Below, in pieces: positions 17,929-26,753 of a stretch of 39,100 bases of DNA. Origin of the DNA: Petrimonas sp. (GTDB lineage Bacteria; Bacteroidota; Bacteroidia; Bacteroidales; Dysgonomonadaceae); assembly GCA_012839475.1 (NCBI GenBank), contig DUNG01000025.1:1-39100 (forward strand). The letters are read 5' to 3'. The notes beneath the pieces were generated by a model. It searched no databases, had not been told where the DNA came from, and saw only the letters and a list, made by a program, of their open reading frames with translations. Numbering within the stretch: position 1 is the first letter of the stretch; each line of letters begins with the position of its first letter. Made by a program: the position numbers and the translations under genes.

Positions 17929-18897
17929 TCAATTACCATAAAGCGTAAACGTGAGGGAGGCGGCACCAATCGTTCCCGCCATGTTCCCCAATTGAGCGGG
18001 TACGATCTCCGTGTTTTTGGCACAATCGCTCATGGCGTAGTGAAAAGCGGCTTTTTTAACCATTTCGATGTAGAAGTCACCCGCCTCCGGCAATCCACCC
18101 CCGATAACGACCCGTTGTGGGCTGAAAACGTTGATAAAACCGGCAATGCCGTGACCCAGGTAATCGCAATGCTGGTTTAGGCACTTCACCGCCAGGGGAT
18201 CCCCTTTTTTGTACTGCTCCACGATATATCTTCCGGTAACCTCCTCCTGAGCGGTTTTCACGTCCCCCGTGGTTCCCATCTCCCGCGAGGCCTGTTCAGC
18301 AATAAACGTTCGAACAAGGGCGGCGGTAGAGGCGTACGCTTCCAAGCACCCCACGGAGCCGCACGCGCAGTCTATACCATTTGCGATAAAGGGGACATGC
18401 CCCAGCTCAGTGCCTCTATTGGCGTACCCGTTGAAGAGTTTTCCGTCAATAATCACCGCCCCGCCTATACCGGTCCCCACGGTGACGAAAACGATGTTGC
18501 GATAATTTCTCCCGGCACCAAACATGGTTTCGCCTAGGCCCATGGCGTTGGCGTCGTTTGCCAGGGTGGTGGCGAGTTTTGTTTCCGATTCAACGCGTTG
18601 GGCCAGGTGAATATTCTCCCACCCTTGAATGTTTTCCGCCCCGCCCAGCACGATCCGGTTCGTCTCGTCAATAATTCCCGGGGTGCCAATACCGACTCCT
18701 TTCAGGGTTGTCTCTTTTCTCGAGCCCGAAAATTCCCGCACATCGCTAATACACTTCAGCAGCTGCTGAATCACGGCCTCGGCGGAGATATCGGCCAAAG
18801 AGGGGCGGGTACCTTGATACAATACTTTTCCTTCGCGGTTAACCAAGGCGTACTTAATGGAGGTTCCGCCCAAGTCAAGTCCAATTGATGCTTCCAT
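17929..18897 (-). CDS. ROK-family sugar kinase (glucokinase-like)
   Basis: A 322-residue kinase starting at the ATG at 18897 (the longer frame begins with TTG and lacks support). The ATP motif GLDLGGTSIKYAL is at the N terminus. The ROK zinc motif is complete: His of GHVPF followed by CACGSVGC. Activation through the NDANAMGLGE and VGTGIGGAVI strands is as in glucokinases. There is no helix-turn-helix, so it is an enzyme, not a repressor. Substrates could be glucose, mannose or an N-acetylhexosamine; sequence does not settle it. GH88 follows after 187 bases on the same strand and may be co-transcribed. Confidence 0.85.
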   Translation of the reverse strand: MEASIGLDLGGTSIKYALVNREGKVLYQGTRPSLADISAEAVIQQLLKCISDVREFSGSRKETTLKGVGIGTPGIIDETNRIVLGGAENIQGWENIHLAQRVESETKLATTLANDANAMGLGETMFGAGRNYRNIVFVTVGTGIGGAVIIDGKLFNGYANRGTELGHVPFIANGIDCACGSVGCLEAYASTAALVRTFIAEQASREMGTTGDVKTAQEEVTGRYIVEQYKKGDPLAVKCLNQHCDYLGHGIAGFINVFSPQRVVIGGGLPEAGDFYIEMVKKAAFHYAMSDCAKNTEIVPAQLGNMAGTIGAASLTFTLYGN

Positions 18898-18981
18898 GCG
18901 TCGTTTTTTTACAAACAAAAATAGGTAAATAGTTTTAGAAATAAAACAGTTTTATATCCGCTGTTTATTTCTTTAAATTAC

Positions 18982-18989
18982 TATATTTG
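18982..18989 (+). promoter_or_regulatory. Possible -7 box for the aldo/keto reductase operon
   Basis: TATATTTG fits TAnnTTTG on the plus strand in the divergent gap 18898-19191. No convincing -33 box is at the right distance. The opposite strand has TATTTTTG at 18916-18923, very near the ROK start. Nothing else stands out in this gap. Confidence 0.35.
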
Positions 18990-19191
18990 TAGGACATTGG
19001 CTGTTTTATGATGTCGATTGGTCGATACGCGTACGGTGATTTGATGCAGCAGACCTCAAAACGGTGTGGATAAAGGTGGCCATGAAACATGCAACTTGAA
19101 GGATAACAGTATGATTATTAGCATCAAGAATGATACTGGCCGAAGGGAAGTAGTTTTAGTGTAAAGTAAATTGAACATAATATCGAAAAAT

Positions 19192-20580
19192 ATGGAAGCG
19201 AAAAACCCGTTTAACCAGCGTAAAATTACCCGAAGGAAAGCGTTAAAGTACATGGGCTTGGGTGCCGCGCTCATCCCGGCGAGCTGGTACTTAGGAGGGT
19301 GCTCCGGCCGGACGAAGATGGATTGGGCGGATATAAAGCCGGACACAGAAAACGTGCCTGTCGGCAAGATGACCTACACCACCCTGTCTAAAACGGGTGA
19401 TAGGATATCCCTGCTCGGTTATGGAACGATGCGTTTTCCCACCGTGGAGCGCGAAACGCCGGAGGGCGTGCGGAGCTTTATCGACGAGGAGAAGACAGAA
19501 GAGTTAATCGATTATGCCATGGCTCACGGGATCAACTACTTCGATTCGGCATGGATGTACCACCAGGGCGAATCGGAAACCGTAACCGGTAAAATGCTGA
19601 AAAAATACCCGAGGGATAGTTTTTTTGTGGCGACGAAAATGCCGGGGAGCGTCAGGTCGAGGGAAGATGCCATCGCTACTTACCATAAGCAGTTAGAGAA
19701 GATGCAGGTCGATTATTTCGACTATTACCATTTGCACAGTCTGTCGAACGACCAGACGTACGAACGCATCTACAAGGAGTGGGGTGTACTCGATTTTCTC
19801 TTGAACGAGAAAAAGGAGGGGCGCATCCGCAACCTCGGCTTTTCGTTTCACGGGAATCAGGCGCTTTTTGACAAGTTGCTCGCGGAGCCGGTCGAGTGGG
19901 ATTTCGTGATGATCCAGATGAATTACCTCGATTGGCAACACGCCCGCTTACCTGCCAGCTATATGTACAACGAGCTGGAAAAGAAAAATATCCCCGTTAT
20001 GATCATGGAGCCGCTCTTAGGGGGGCGATTGGCGAGAGTGAGTCGCAACGTGATGGAGATGATGGCGGAGGAGCGGCCGAACGATACCCCCGCGCGTTGG
20101 GCGTTTCGTTTCGTAGCTTCCCACCCGCAGGTGATGGTCGTGTTGAGCGGGATGACGTTGATGGATCACTTGAAGGAAAACATCAAAACCTATTCGCCCC
20201 TTGAGCCGATGACGGAAAAGGAGAAAGAGATCCTTCAAAAGGCCGCCGATATTATCTCCACCTACCAAATCATTTCCTGTACCGATTGCAAGTATTGCGT
20301 GCCTTGCCCGTACGGGGTTGATATTCCCGGGATATTTTTGTATTTCAACAAGGCCACGTACGATAGCAACGTCCCGAACCTTGACGGGCCACGCGACGCG
20401 GAATTCAGGAGGGCTTCTCGTGCTTTTTTGGTCGATTACGACCGAGCCATTCCCGAGCTGGAGCAGGCCAATCACTGCATCAATTGTGGTGAGTGCATAC
20501 CAACGTGCCCTCAACGGATAAGGATTCCTTCGGAATTACTCAGAATAGATAATCTTGTTCAACAACTAAAAGCACGGTAA
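19192..20580 (+). CDS. Tat-exported aldo/keto reductase with C-terminal ferredoxin domain
   Basis: About 462 residues from the ATG at 19192; an upstream TTG at 19171 is in frame but unlikely. The leader has a twin-arginine motif (TRRKALKYM) and a hydrophobic stretch ending YLGGC, a possible lipobox, so the folded protein is exported by Tat and perhaps lipidated. The AKR barrel shows the catalytic set: Asp and Tyr in YFDSAWMYH, Lys in FVATKMPG and His in YYHLHS. The C terminus has two Cys clusters, CTDCKYCVPCP and CINCGECIPTCP, typical of 4Fe-4S binding. Four bases separate it from a membrane polyferredoxin, so the pair probably moves electrons between a periplasmic carbonyl/alcohol reaction and the membrane. 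The substrate is unknown. Confidence 0.85.
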   Translation: MEAKNPFNQRKITRRKALKYMGLGAALIPASWYLGGCSGRTKMDWADIKPDTENVPVGKMTYTTLSKTGDRISLLGYGTMRFPTVERETPEGVRSFIDEEKTEELIDYAMAHGINYFDSAWMYHQGESETVTGKMLKKYPRDSFFVATKMPGSVRSREDAIATYHKQLEKMQVDYFDYYHLHSLSNDQTYERIYKEWGVLDFLLNEKKEGRIRNLGFSFHGNQALFDKLLAEPVEWDFVMIQMNYLDWQHARLPASYMYNELEKKNIPVMIMEPLLGGRLARVSRNVMEMMAEERPNDTPARWAFRFVASHPQVMVVLSGMTLMDHLKENIKTYSPLEPMTEKEKEILQKAADIISTYQIISCTDCKYCVPCPYGVDIPGIFLYFNKATYDSNVPNLDGPRDAEFRRASRAFLVDYDRAIPELEQANHCINCGECIPTCPQRIRIPSELLRIDNLVQQLKAR

Positions 20581-20584
20581 TATC

Positions 20585-22249
20585 ATGTTAAAAAAAATAA
20601 GGGTCGCCCTTGCCGTTATTTTCGGGCTACTTATCACGATGCTGTTCCTGGATATTTCTGGGGTTTTGCACCGTTACTTCGCCTTCGCGGCTAAATTGCA
20701 ATTTGTTCCCGCCCTGCTCGCGTTGAACGTGGTGGTGCTTATCGTGCTGGTGGTTCTGACGCTTCTTTTCGGGCGGGTATATTGTTCCGTTATCTGTCCT
20801 ACCGGGATTTACCAGGATGTGGTGGCCTTTTTCGCGCGGCGGTTAAAGCCCAAAAAGAGACGCCGCTATCGCTACTCGAAGCCGAAAACTCTGTTGCGAT
20901 GGGTTGTGTTGGCCCTGTTCGTTGTCGGGGTAATCGCCGGGGTTGCCGTTATCCCCGCGTTACTGGATCCCTACTCCCTGTACGGTCGCATGGTTACCGA
21001 GTTGTTGACTCCCCTTTACAGCGGGGTGAATAACCTGTTGGTGAAAGCGTTAGGTGATGGGAACTACACGTTCGTGGAAGCCGATGTATGGATGAAGAGC
21101 GGTATCAGTTTCGCGTTGGCCCTCTTAACGTTGCTCGTTATCGGCTATTTGGCATGGCGTAATGGACGTACCTATTGCAACACGATCTGTCCCGTGGGCA
21201 CCCTGTTGGGCTATTTGAGCAAGCTCTCCTTCCTGAAAATTCAAATCGACCCTTCCTCCTGTATCCAATGCGGACGATGCGTGCGCGCTTGCAAAGCATC
21301 ATGTATTGATGTTAAAAACCATGCCATTGACTATTCCCGTTGCGTCTCCTGCTTTAACTGCATCGACACCTGTAGTGAAAACGGTATCGCTTATACAGTG
21401 AGTTGGGCTAAGAAGCGTGTGGCGACCCAAACAGTGAGCGAGGGGCTGGAAGATGCAGGGGGTAAAACAGTGCAAAAAGTCGCAGAGAAGGTATCGGCGC
21501 AAGATGTGGAAGAAACCGCGGGTAAAGAAGTAAGCAAAGAGATGGCGCAGGGAGTAGAGAAAGGAGGGAGTTCCCGAAGGCAGTTTATCACAACGTCGCT
21601 GCTCATCGCGGGAACCGCCGCCGAATTGAGGGCTCAAAGTAACAGGCGCAGCATGATCAAGTACCCGGCGGTCAGGAAAGATCGGTTCAACCGGTTGAAA
21701 CCGATTACACCCCCCGGGTCGGTTAGCCGCGAGCACCTGAACGACGCGTGCACCGCTTGCTTGCTTTGCGTGGCGAAATGTCCCGAGAAGATCATTCGCC
21801 CATCGGTAAACGAGTACGGTTGGGAGTTCGTCATGCAGCCTACCCTCTCTTTCGAGAAGGGGTATTGCCGGACCGACTGCACCATCTGCTCCGATGTGTG
21901 TCCAACCGATGCGATCAAAGAGCTCACGAAAGCGAACAAAACCAAAACGGCGATAGGTCACGCGGTACACATACGCGAGAACTGCGTGGTGGTGAGAGAC
22001 GACGTGAACTGCGATGCCTGCTGGCGCATCTGCCCTACCGGTGCCATCACCCGCGAGTACCGGGATGACGGAACACCCTACGTTCCACCGGCAAATAACC
22101 CGAACGCCAGCACGGTTAACCTGCGCCTGGTCCCTGTAATCGACAAAGATAAGTGTATCGGCTGTGGTGCGTGCGAGTATATTTGCGCGGCCCGGCCATT
22201 AGCCGCGATACACGTGGAGGGCTACGCTACCCACCGGCTGCTTACCTGA
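20585..22249 (+). CDS. Membrane polyferredoxin, NapH-like part fused to a NapG-like part with an internal Tat motif
   Basis: A 554-residue protein. Residues 1-215 hold about four transmembrane helices (near 5-25, 42-65, 105-127, 172-190) and NapH/CcoG-type motifs CSVICPTG (67-74) and CNTICPVG (198-205). Ferredoxin clusters follow at 226-240 and 253-263. Residues 270-328 form a hydrophilic Lys/Glu/Val-rich linker. Then comes SSRRQFITTSLLIAGTAAE (329-347), a textbook twin-arginine signal in the middle of the protein, followed by at least four more Cys clusters (389-400, 428-440, 476-483, 524-534). This looks like NapH and NapG joined in one chain, with the second ferredoxin domain exported. Partner of the preceding Tat-exported reductase. 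Confidence 0.85.
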   Translation: MLKKIRVALAVIFGLLITMLFLDISGVLHRYFAFAAKLQFVPALLALNVVVLIVLVVLTLLFGRVYCSVICPTGIYQDVVAFFARRLKPKKRRRYRYSKPKTLLRWVVLALFVVGVIAGVAVIPALLDPYSLYGRMVTELLTPLYSGVNNLLVKALGDGNYTFVEADVWMKSGISFALALLTLLVIGYLAWRNGRTYCNTICPVGTLLGYLSKLSFLKIQIDPSSCIQCGRCVRACKASCIDVKNHAIDYSRCVSCFNCIDTCSENGIAYTVSWAKKRVATQTVSEGLEDAGGKTVQKVAEKVSAQDVEETAGKEVSKEMAQGVEKGGSSRRQFITTSLLIAGTAAELRAQSNRRSMIKYPAVRKDRFNRLKPITPPGSVSREHLNDACTACLLCVAKCPEKIIRPSVNEYGWEFVMQPTLSFEKGYCRTDCTICSDVCPTDAIKELTKANKTKTAIGHAVHIRENCVVVRDDVNCDACWRICPTGAITREYRDDGTPYVPPANNPNASTVNLRLVPVIDKDKCIGCGACEYICAARPLAAIHVEGYATHRLLT

Positions 22250-22287
22250 GAGCCGATGGGTAACACCCCCGCTTTAAACTTTTAGGT

Positions 22288-24921
22288 TTATTCAAGCGAT
22301 ACCGCGATTTTTATCAGCTCACTCTCTTTGGAGTTGCCCCCTACGAGGAGTTCAAAATCGCCGGGATAGACCCCTACCGATTCGGTATCGGGGTTCCACC
22401 ACTCAAATTGGTCACCTCCCAATTCAAAAGTAACCGGTTGGGTTTCGCCCGAAGGAATGAAAACCCTTCGGAAGGCGCGCAGTGTTTTGCTGGGTCCATC
22501 TTTATCGCCCCGCTTGCGCAGGTAAACCTGGATGACCTCTTCCCCATCCATTGCCCCTTTGTTGGTTACCGGGACGGTTAGGTTGACCGTTTCGCCTGCT
22601 GTAACCTTGTCGCGGTCAACCGTTGGATGCCCGTACTCGAATGAGGTGTAGCTCAAGCCATACCCGAAGGGGAAGAGCGGTTCAGCCTCCATGTAACGGT
22701 AGGTGCGGCCTGCCATATCGTACTCCTCGAAGTCGGGAAGTTGCGACAGATTCCGGTAAAAGGTTACCGGCAATCTGCCCGCCGGGTTGTAGTCGCCAAA
22801 CAGCACTTCGGCCACGGCCGTACCTCCCGCCTGCCCGGGGTACCACGCCTGCAAAATGGCTTCGCATATCTCCACTTCAGGCTCCAGCCCGATGGGTGAG
22901 CCGGAGCAGTTAACAAACACCACCTTCTTGCCCGCTTCGTGTAACGCTTTAATGAACGCGCGCTGCACTTCTGGCAGCTCGATATCGGTGCGGTCGCCCC
23001 CCCTAAACCCGGGCAGGTTCACGCCCATCTCTTCGCCCTCCAGGGTAGGGGAGATACCCCCCACGAACAGAACCACATCGGCATCTTGTACCTTCGCGAT
23101 GGATTTTGCCATGTCGATATCCTCTTTGAACCCGAAATCGAAGTTAAGTTCCGCGTCGCCCCGGGTGTAATTGAAGTTTATCTGGATATCGTACGGTTTC
23201 CCTGCCTCCACCTGCATCGTGTGCGTCATCTTTCGGGTACCGTGTTGGGTATTAATCCTCCTTACCTCTTCGTTATTGACAAGCAGGGTCACCATTCCGT
23301 TCACGTAGAAATCAAACACCACCTCGCCCGATTTAACCGGGGTAAAGAGCGAGGAATAGGTGGCCGTGAAGTTGGTAAGGTTCACGCCCGGCGCGAAGAC
23401 AGTAGCGCCCATGGTGCAGAAATTAAAGGGCGTGACTATCCGTGTAACGACGTCGGGCTCACCGTCACGCTCCATATTATTCCAGTACTTCGCGCTAAAT
23501 CCCCTTGCCCCATCTGAGGTACATTGGTTAAACGCGCTCTGCATCAGGGTGGTACTTACCCATTCGCATCCCTGTTCGTAAATTAACCGGTCGTTCTCGC
23601 CCAGCGCGGCACGTATCCCTTCCAGTATGGTGATGGTTCGGGGGGGAGTCCCGTTGTAATTGCCCCACTGCATCACCGAGTCGTTGGCGTTGGGTCCCAT
23701 AACGGCAACGGTTAGTCCTCCCCGCTTTAACGGGAGGGTGTTGTTTTTATTCATCAGCAAGGTCATCGACTTCCTGGCCATATCCAGCGCGATTTGATCG
23801 TGTTGTTTCGATGCCACTACCGAGTAGGGGATTTGGCTCCATGATACATCCTTTTGGTTATCCATCTCCCCTAACCGGAAACGAGCCAGTAGCAACCGTC
23901 TAACGGATACGTCAAGTTCCCCTTCACTGATGTAGCCATTTTTAACGCTTTCGATGAGTGCCCTGTAGCTGGAGCCACAATCCAGGTCGGTCCCTCTCTG
24001 CACGGCTGCTGCCGAAGCCGAAGCCGCATCGGGATGGGTTCCATGCGCGTTGACACCGTAAAAGTCGCGGATCGCACCGCAATCGGCCACGATCACCCCT
24101 TTAAATCCCCAATCTCCCCTTAAAATATCAATTAACAGCTCGTCGCTACCGCAGCAGGGTTTTCCCTCGAACCGGTTGTACGCGCACATCACCTCTTGCA
24201 CGCCCCCTTGCTGAACCAACGCCTTGAAGGCCGGGAGGTAGGTCTCGTGGAGGTCACGGGGGTTAATCTCGTTCGCGTCGAACGAGTGTCTATTCCATTC
24301 GGGTCCGGAGTGTACCGCGAAATGTTTGGCACACGCGTGTAGCTTATCGTATTTGTCACCCGCGGGACCTTGAAGTCCTTTTACCGCCGCGACGCCCATC
24401 AGGCTTGTCAGGTACGGGTCTTCCCCGTAGGTTTCTATTCCCCTGCCCCAGCGCGGGTCACGAAAAATATTGATAGTGGGCGTCCACATGGTCAACCCCT
24501 GGTAACGGCCACGTTCTCCCTGGGAGAGGTAATGGGTATGTTTAGCCCGGGCTTCGTCTGATACCGCGTTGAACATCTCGAAAACGGCGTTATTGTCAAA
24601 CGTGGCTCCTAACCCGATAGGTTGCGGGAAAACAGTTGCCAAACCAGAACGGGCCACGCCATGTAGCGCCTCGTTCCACCAATTATAGGGTTTGATGCCC
24701 AATCGTTCTACCGGTTGAGAGACATCCATCATCAACCCCACCTTTTCCTCCAGGGTTAGGCGGCTTAGCAGGTCATCTACCCGCTGTTCAAAACTCAGCG
24801 ATGCATCCTTGTAGGGCTCACCCGCTGTTAACGATAGGTTCACGAGTGAAAGCATCAGCACGATGATGAGTCCCGCGATTGACTTTCTCCTGCTACCATT
24901 TTTTTTCATTGTCTGTGTCAT
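22288..24921 (-). CDS. GH3 beta-xylosidase/beta-glucosidase with PA14 insert
   Basis: An 877-residue secreted exo-glycosidase. A signal peptide (hydrophobic 16-32) directs it to the periplasm. The N-terminal GH3 barrel has RDPRWGRGIETYGEDPYL and the KHF motif at 199-201; the nucleophile is D280 in GVIVADCGAI. The second sheet domain is interrupted at about 470-615 by a PA14-like beta domain (GFSAKYWNN onwards), and a fibronectin type III-like domain ends the protein. The architecture and the VADCGAI variant fit the xylosidase branch of GH3, consistent with xylan debris as substrate; glucosidase activity is possible. A second in-frame Met at residue 5 is an equally good start. It ends 38 bases from the convergent polyferredoxin gene. 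Confidence 0.9.
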   Translation of the reverse strand: MTQTMKKNGSRRKSIAGLIIVLMLSLVNLSLTAGEPYKDASLSFEQRVDDLLSRLTLEEKVGLMMDVSQPVERLGIKPYNWWNEALHGVARSGLATVFPQPIGLGATFDNNAVFEMFNAVSDEARAKHTHYLSQGERGRYQGLTMWTPTINIFRDPRWGRGIETYGEDPYLTSLMGVAAVKGLQGPAGDKYDKLHACAKHFAVHSGPEWNRHSFDANEINPRDLHETYLPAFKALVQQGGVQEVMCAYNRFEGKPCCGSDELLIDILRGDWGFKGVIVADCGAIRDFYGVNAHGTHPDAASASAAAVQRGTDLDCGSSYRALIESVKNGYISEGELDVSVRRLLLARFRLGEMDNQKDVSWSQIPYSVVASKQHDQIALDMARKSMTLLMNKNNTLPLKRGGLTVAVMGPNANDSVMQWGNYNGTPPRTITILEGIRAALGENDRLIYEQGCEWVSTTLMQSAFNQCTSDGARGFSAKYWNNMERDGEPDVVTRIVTPFNFCTMGATVFAPGVNLTNFTATYSSLFTPVKSGEVVFDFYVNGMVTLLVNNEEVRRINTQHGTRKMTHTMQVEAGKPYDIQINFNYTRGDAELNFDFGFKEDIDMAKSIAKVQDADVVLFVGGISPTLEGEEMGVNLPGFRGGDRTDIELPEVQRAFIKALHEAGKKVVFVNCSGSPIGLEPEVEICEAILQAWYPGQAGGTAVAEVLFGDYNPAGRLPVTFYRNLSQLPDFEEYDMAGRTYRYMEAEPLFPFGYGLSYTSFEYGHPTVDRDKVTAGETVNLTVPVTNKGAMDGEEVIQVYLRKRGDKDGPSKTLRAFRRVFIPSGETQPVTFELGGDQFEWWNPDTESVGVYPGDFELLVGGNSKESELIKIAVSLE

Positions 24922-24962
24922 ACGATTATTTTATTTTTACATTATGCTGTATGCAACCTTTG

Positions 24963-24979
24963 GTGTTTGAAACAAACAC
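24963..24979. promoter_or_regulatory. Inverted repeat GTGTTTG-N3-CAAACAC upstream of the GH3 gene
   Basis: A perfect 7+7 inverted repeat with three central bases lies about 45 bases before the GH3 start. It could bind a dimeric regulator. No clear -7/-33 pair accompanies it. Confidence 0.35.
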
Positions 24980-25070
24980 TCCCAAGGAAGCTTAACGACT
25001 GTCTTAAACAGATTGGCTTTAACCTGCTTTTCCTCTCTGCATCGATATGCACGATCAGCGAGAAGGGGGG

Positions 25071-26444
25071 TTATGTTGGTTTTTTCTCCATGGGCTTGAT
25101 CGTGCTCAAGTCGCCGATCATCACCGGTTGCCCCGAAGCGATGCTTTTCCTGGCAGCAATGCCTATCAGGCAGGCCAATGCCCCATCCCTTACCCCTGCC
25201 ATCTGCTTGAGCGGATCGGGGGTGTTCGGGATAAATATCTGGTCCTTCAGGAGCTTATCACCGCCCCCATGTCCCGATCCCTGTGGGATCTGTATATATT
25301 CTCTTCTCCCGAAGTTCTTGAAGACGACGATCTCATCGTAGTTCGCGTCGGAGGTGGGTCTGGACTCCTGTATCCAGGCATCCATACGCCCTTTGGTCCC
25401 GTTGAACGCGATGCGGTATCCCTCGTAGGGGGAGTAGGCGGTGAGCGAGTAAGAGACCTGCACGCCGTTCTTGTACTTGATGGTCGCGGCCATCTTGTCA
25501 TAGATGTTCACGTCGTTCCGGAACACGCAGCCGTCGCGGTGGTAACCGTCGTACTTCTCGTTGTCCACGTACAGGCGGATGAGGCGTTCGTTCGCGGTGA
25601 TATCGAAGTAGAAGTTGCACTTTCTCGTGTGGGGGCAGTTCCTGCAGTTGGTGGCCCTGAAGGGTCCGTTTTTCCCGTAAAACTCCAGGTCGCCCAGCGC
25701 GTAGACCGATTCGGGGTCGCTCTCTATCCACCAGTTGAGCAGGTCGAAGTGGTGGCTAGCCTTGTGTACCCACAGCGATCCCCCCTTTTCCACGAGCCGG
25801 TGCCAGCGGCGGAAGTAGTCTGCCCCGTGTGACGTGTCGAGGTACCAGTGGAAGTCTACCGAGGTGATCTCGCCAATCTCGCCCGACCGGAGGATCTCCC
25901 ACATCTTTGCCCGGTGGGGGGAGTAGCGGTAGTTAAAGGTGACGCGGCACTTTTTGCCGGTCCTTTTTTCGGCGTCAATGATGCGTTGAATTTTTTTCTC
26001 GTCAATCGCCATCGGTTTTTCACAGATAATATCTGCTCCCATCTCCATCCCCTTCTCGATAAAAAGGTCATGCGTATCATCATCGCTGGTCACGATAAGG
26101 ACCTCCGGCTTCGTCTCGCGCATCATCTCGTCGAAGTCGGTAAAGGTGGGACAGTCGGCGCCGATTATCTCCTTACCCACGGCCAACCGTCCGGGATTGT
26201 GATCGCACAGCCCTACGAACTGTACATGGTCGGGGTAATCCCTGAGCAGATCGCTCCCCCACATTGCCACGCCTCTCACGCCCGTGCCAACCAGGGCTAT
26301 TCTCATCTTATCGCCGTTCTCGCGCGCGATGGTTCTACTGTTTGCAAGGATCCTCGAGTGTGGATCCAGAACGGTTGTCCCCGCGATCGCCCCTGAGACC
26401 GCTAAGAACGCTCTTCTCGACATCCTGTTTTCCCCGTTTTTCAT
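25071..26444 (-). CDS. Tat-exported Gfo/Idh/MocA-family oxidoreductase
   Basis: A 457-residue NAD(P)-type sugar oxidoreductase. The leader RMSRRAFLAVSGAIAG is a twin-arginine signal, implying export with cofactor already bound. The dinucleotide motif VGTGVRGVAMWG lies near 52-63, and EKPMAID is the conserved catalytic-lysine segment. A Cys-rich insert, CRNCPHTRKC, may bind a metal. It lies in front of the GH3 gene (149-base gap, same strand). Exported members of this family in Bacteroidota act on sugar hydroxyls, or transiently oxidise glycosides during cleavage; which applies here is unknown. Confidence 0.85.
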   Translation of the reverse strand: MKNGENRMSRRAFLAVSGAIAGTTVLDPHSRILANSRTIARENGDKMRIALVGTGVRGVAMWGSDLLRDYPDHVQFVGLCDHNPGRLAVGKEIIGADCPTFTDFDEMMRETKPEVLIVTSDDDTHDLFIEKGMEMGADIICEKPMAIDEKKIQRIIDAEKRTGKKCRVTFNYRYSPHRAKMWEILRSGEIGEITSVDFHWYLDTSHGADYFRRWHRLVEKGGSLWVHKASHHFDLLNWWIESDPESVYALGDLEFYGKNGPFRATNCRNCPHTRKCNFYFDITANERLIRLYVDNEKYDGYHRDGCVFRNDVNIYDKMAATIKYKNGVQVSYSLTAYSPYEGYRIAFNGTKGRMDAWIQESRPTSDANYDEIVVFKNFGRREYIQIPQGSGHGGGDKLLKDQIFIPNTPDPLKQMAGVRDGALACLIGIAARKSIASGQPVMIGDLSTIKPMEKKPT

Positions 26445-26478
26445 GTTGCTGTTTCTTTAGTTGTTTGAGTGTTAGTTG

Positions 26479-26509
26479 CAAAAATAAAAATAAAAGCGGA
26501 AATGGCAAC
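26479..26509 (-). promoter_or_regulatory. Possible promoter of the Gfo/Idh gene
   Basis: Minus strand: TATTTTTG (26479-26486) fits the -7 box; GTTG (26506-26509) at 19 bases is a partial -33 match. The start codon is 35 bases downstream. The divergent gap 26445-26753 holds this, the uxaC -7 box and no gene. Confidence 0.4.
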
Positions 26510-26676
26510 GCTTTATCACCTAAATATCTCTTTGTGTAGAGTCGTGGATACTACTAAGAAGTGCAAATGATTCGAAGCTTTCAAGCCAAGAAGATGAAAA
26601 ACACTCGGGGAGCGCCGTTGGCAAGGTGACGCGAAAATTAAACCACCTGGTCGCGGTTCAACTAAACTAAAATGAG

Positions 26677-26684
26677 TAACTTTG
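26677..26684 (+). promoter_or_regulatory. Possible -7 box of uxaC
   Basis: TAACTTTG fits TAnnTTTG, giving a leader of about 63 bases before the uxaC ATG. The -33 region (GTTC near 26655) is poor. No good copy of the 30780 palindrome is present, so control of uxaC may differ. Confidence 0.4.
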
Positions 26685-26753
26685 GCAGCACACCGTTTTT
26701 AGATCACCGTATTATAGCATCAGTTTAGATGATCAACTTTAATTACCAACAAT

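Noticed and set aside
17929-18897. ROK-family repressor (NagC/XylR type)
   Set aside because: No helix-turn-helix precedes the kinase domain and the ATP and zinc motifs are complete.
22250-22287. Two-way terminator between the polyferredoxin and GH3 genes
   Set aside because: Only a 5-bp TAAAC/GTTTA stem can be formed; too weak to call.
26529-26550. Half match to the LacI-type operator near uxaC (CTTTGTGTAGAG)
   Set aside because: Only one half-site agrees and it is not placed over the predicted uxaC -7 box.
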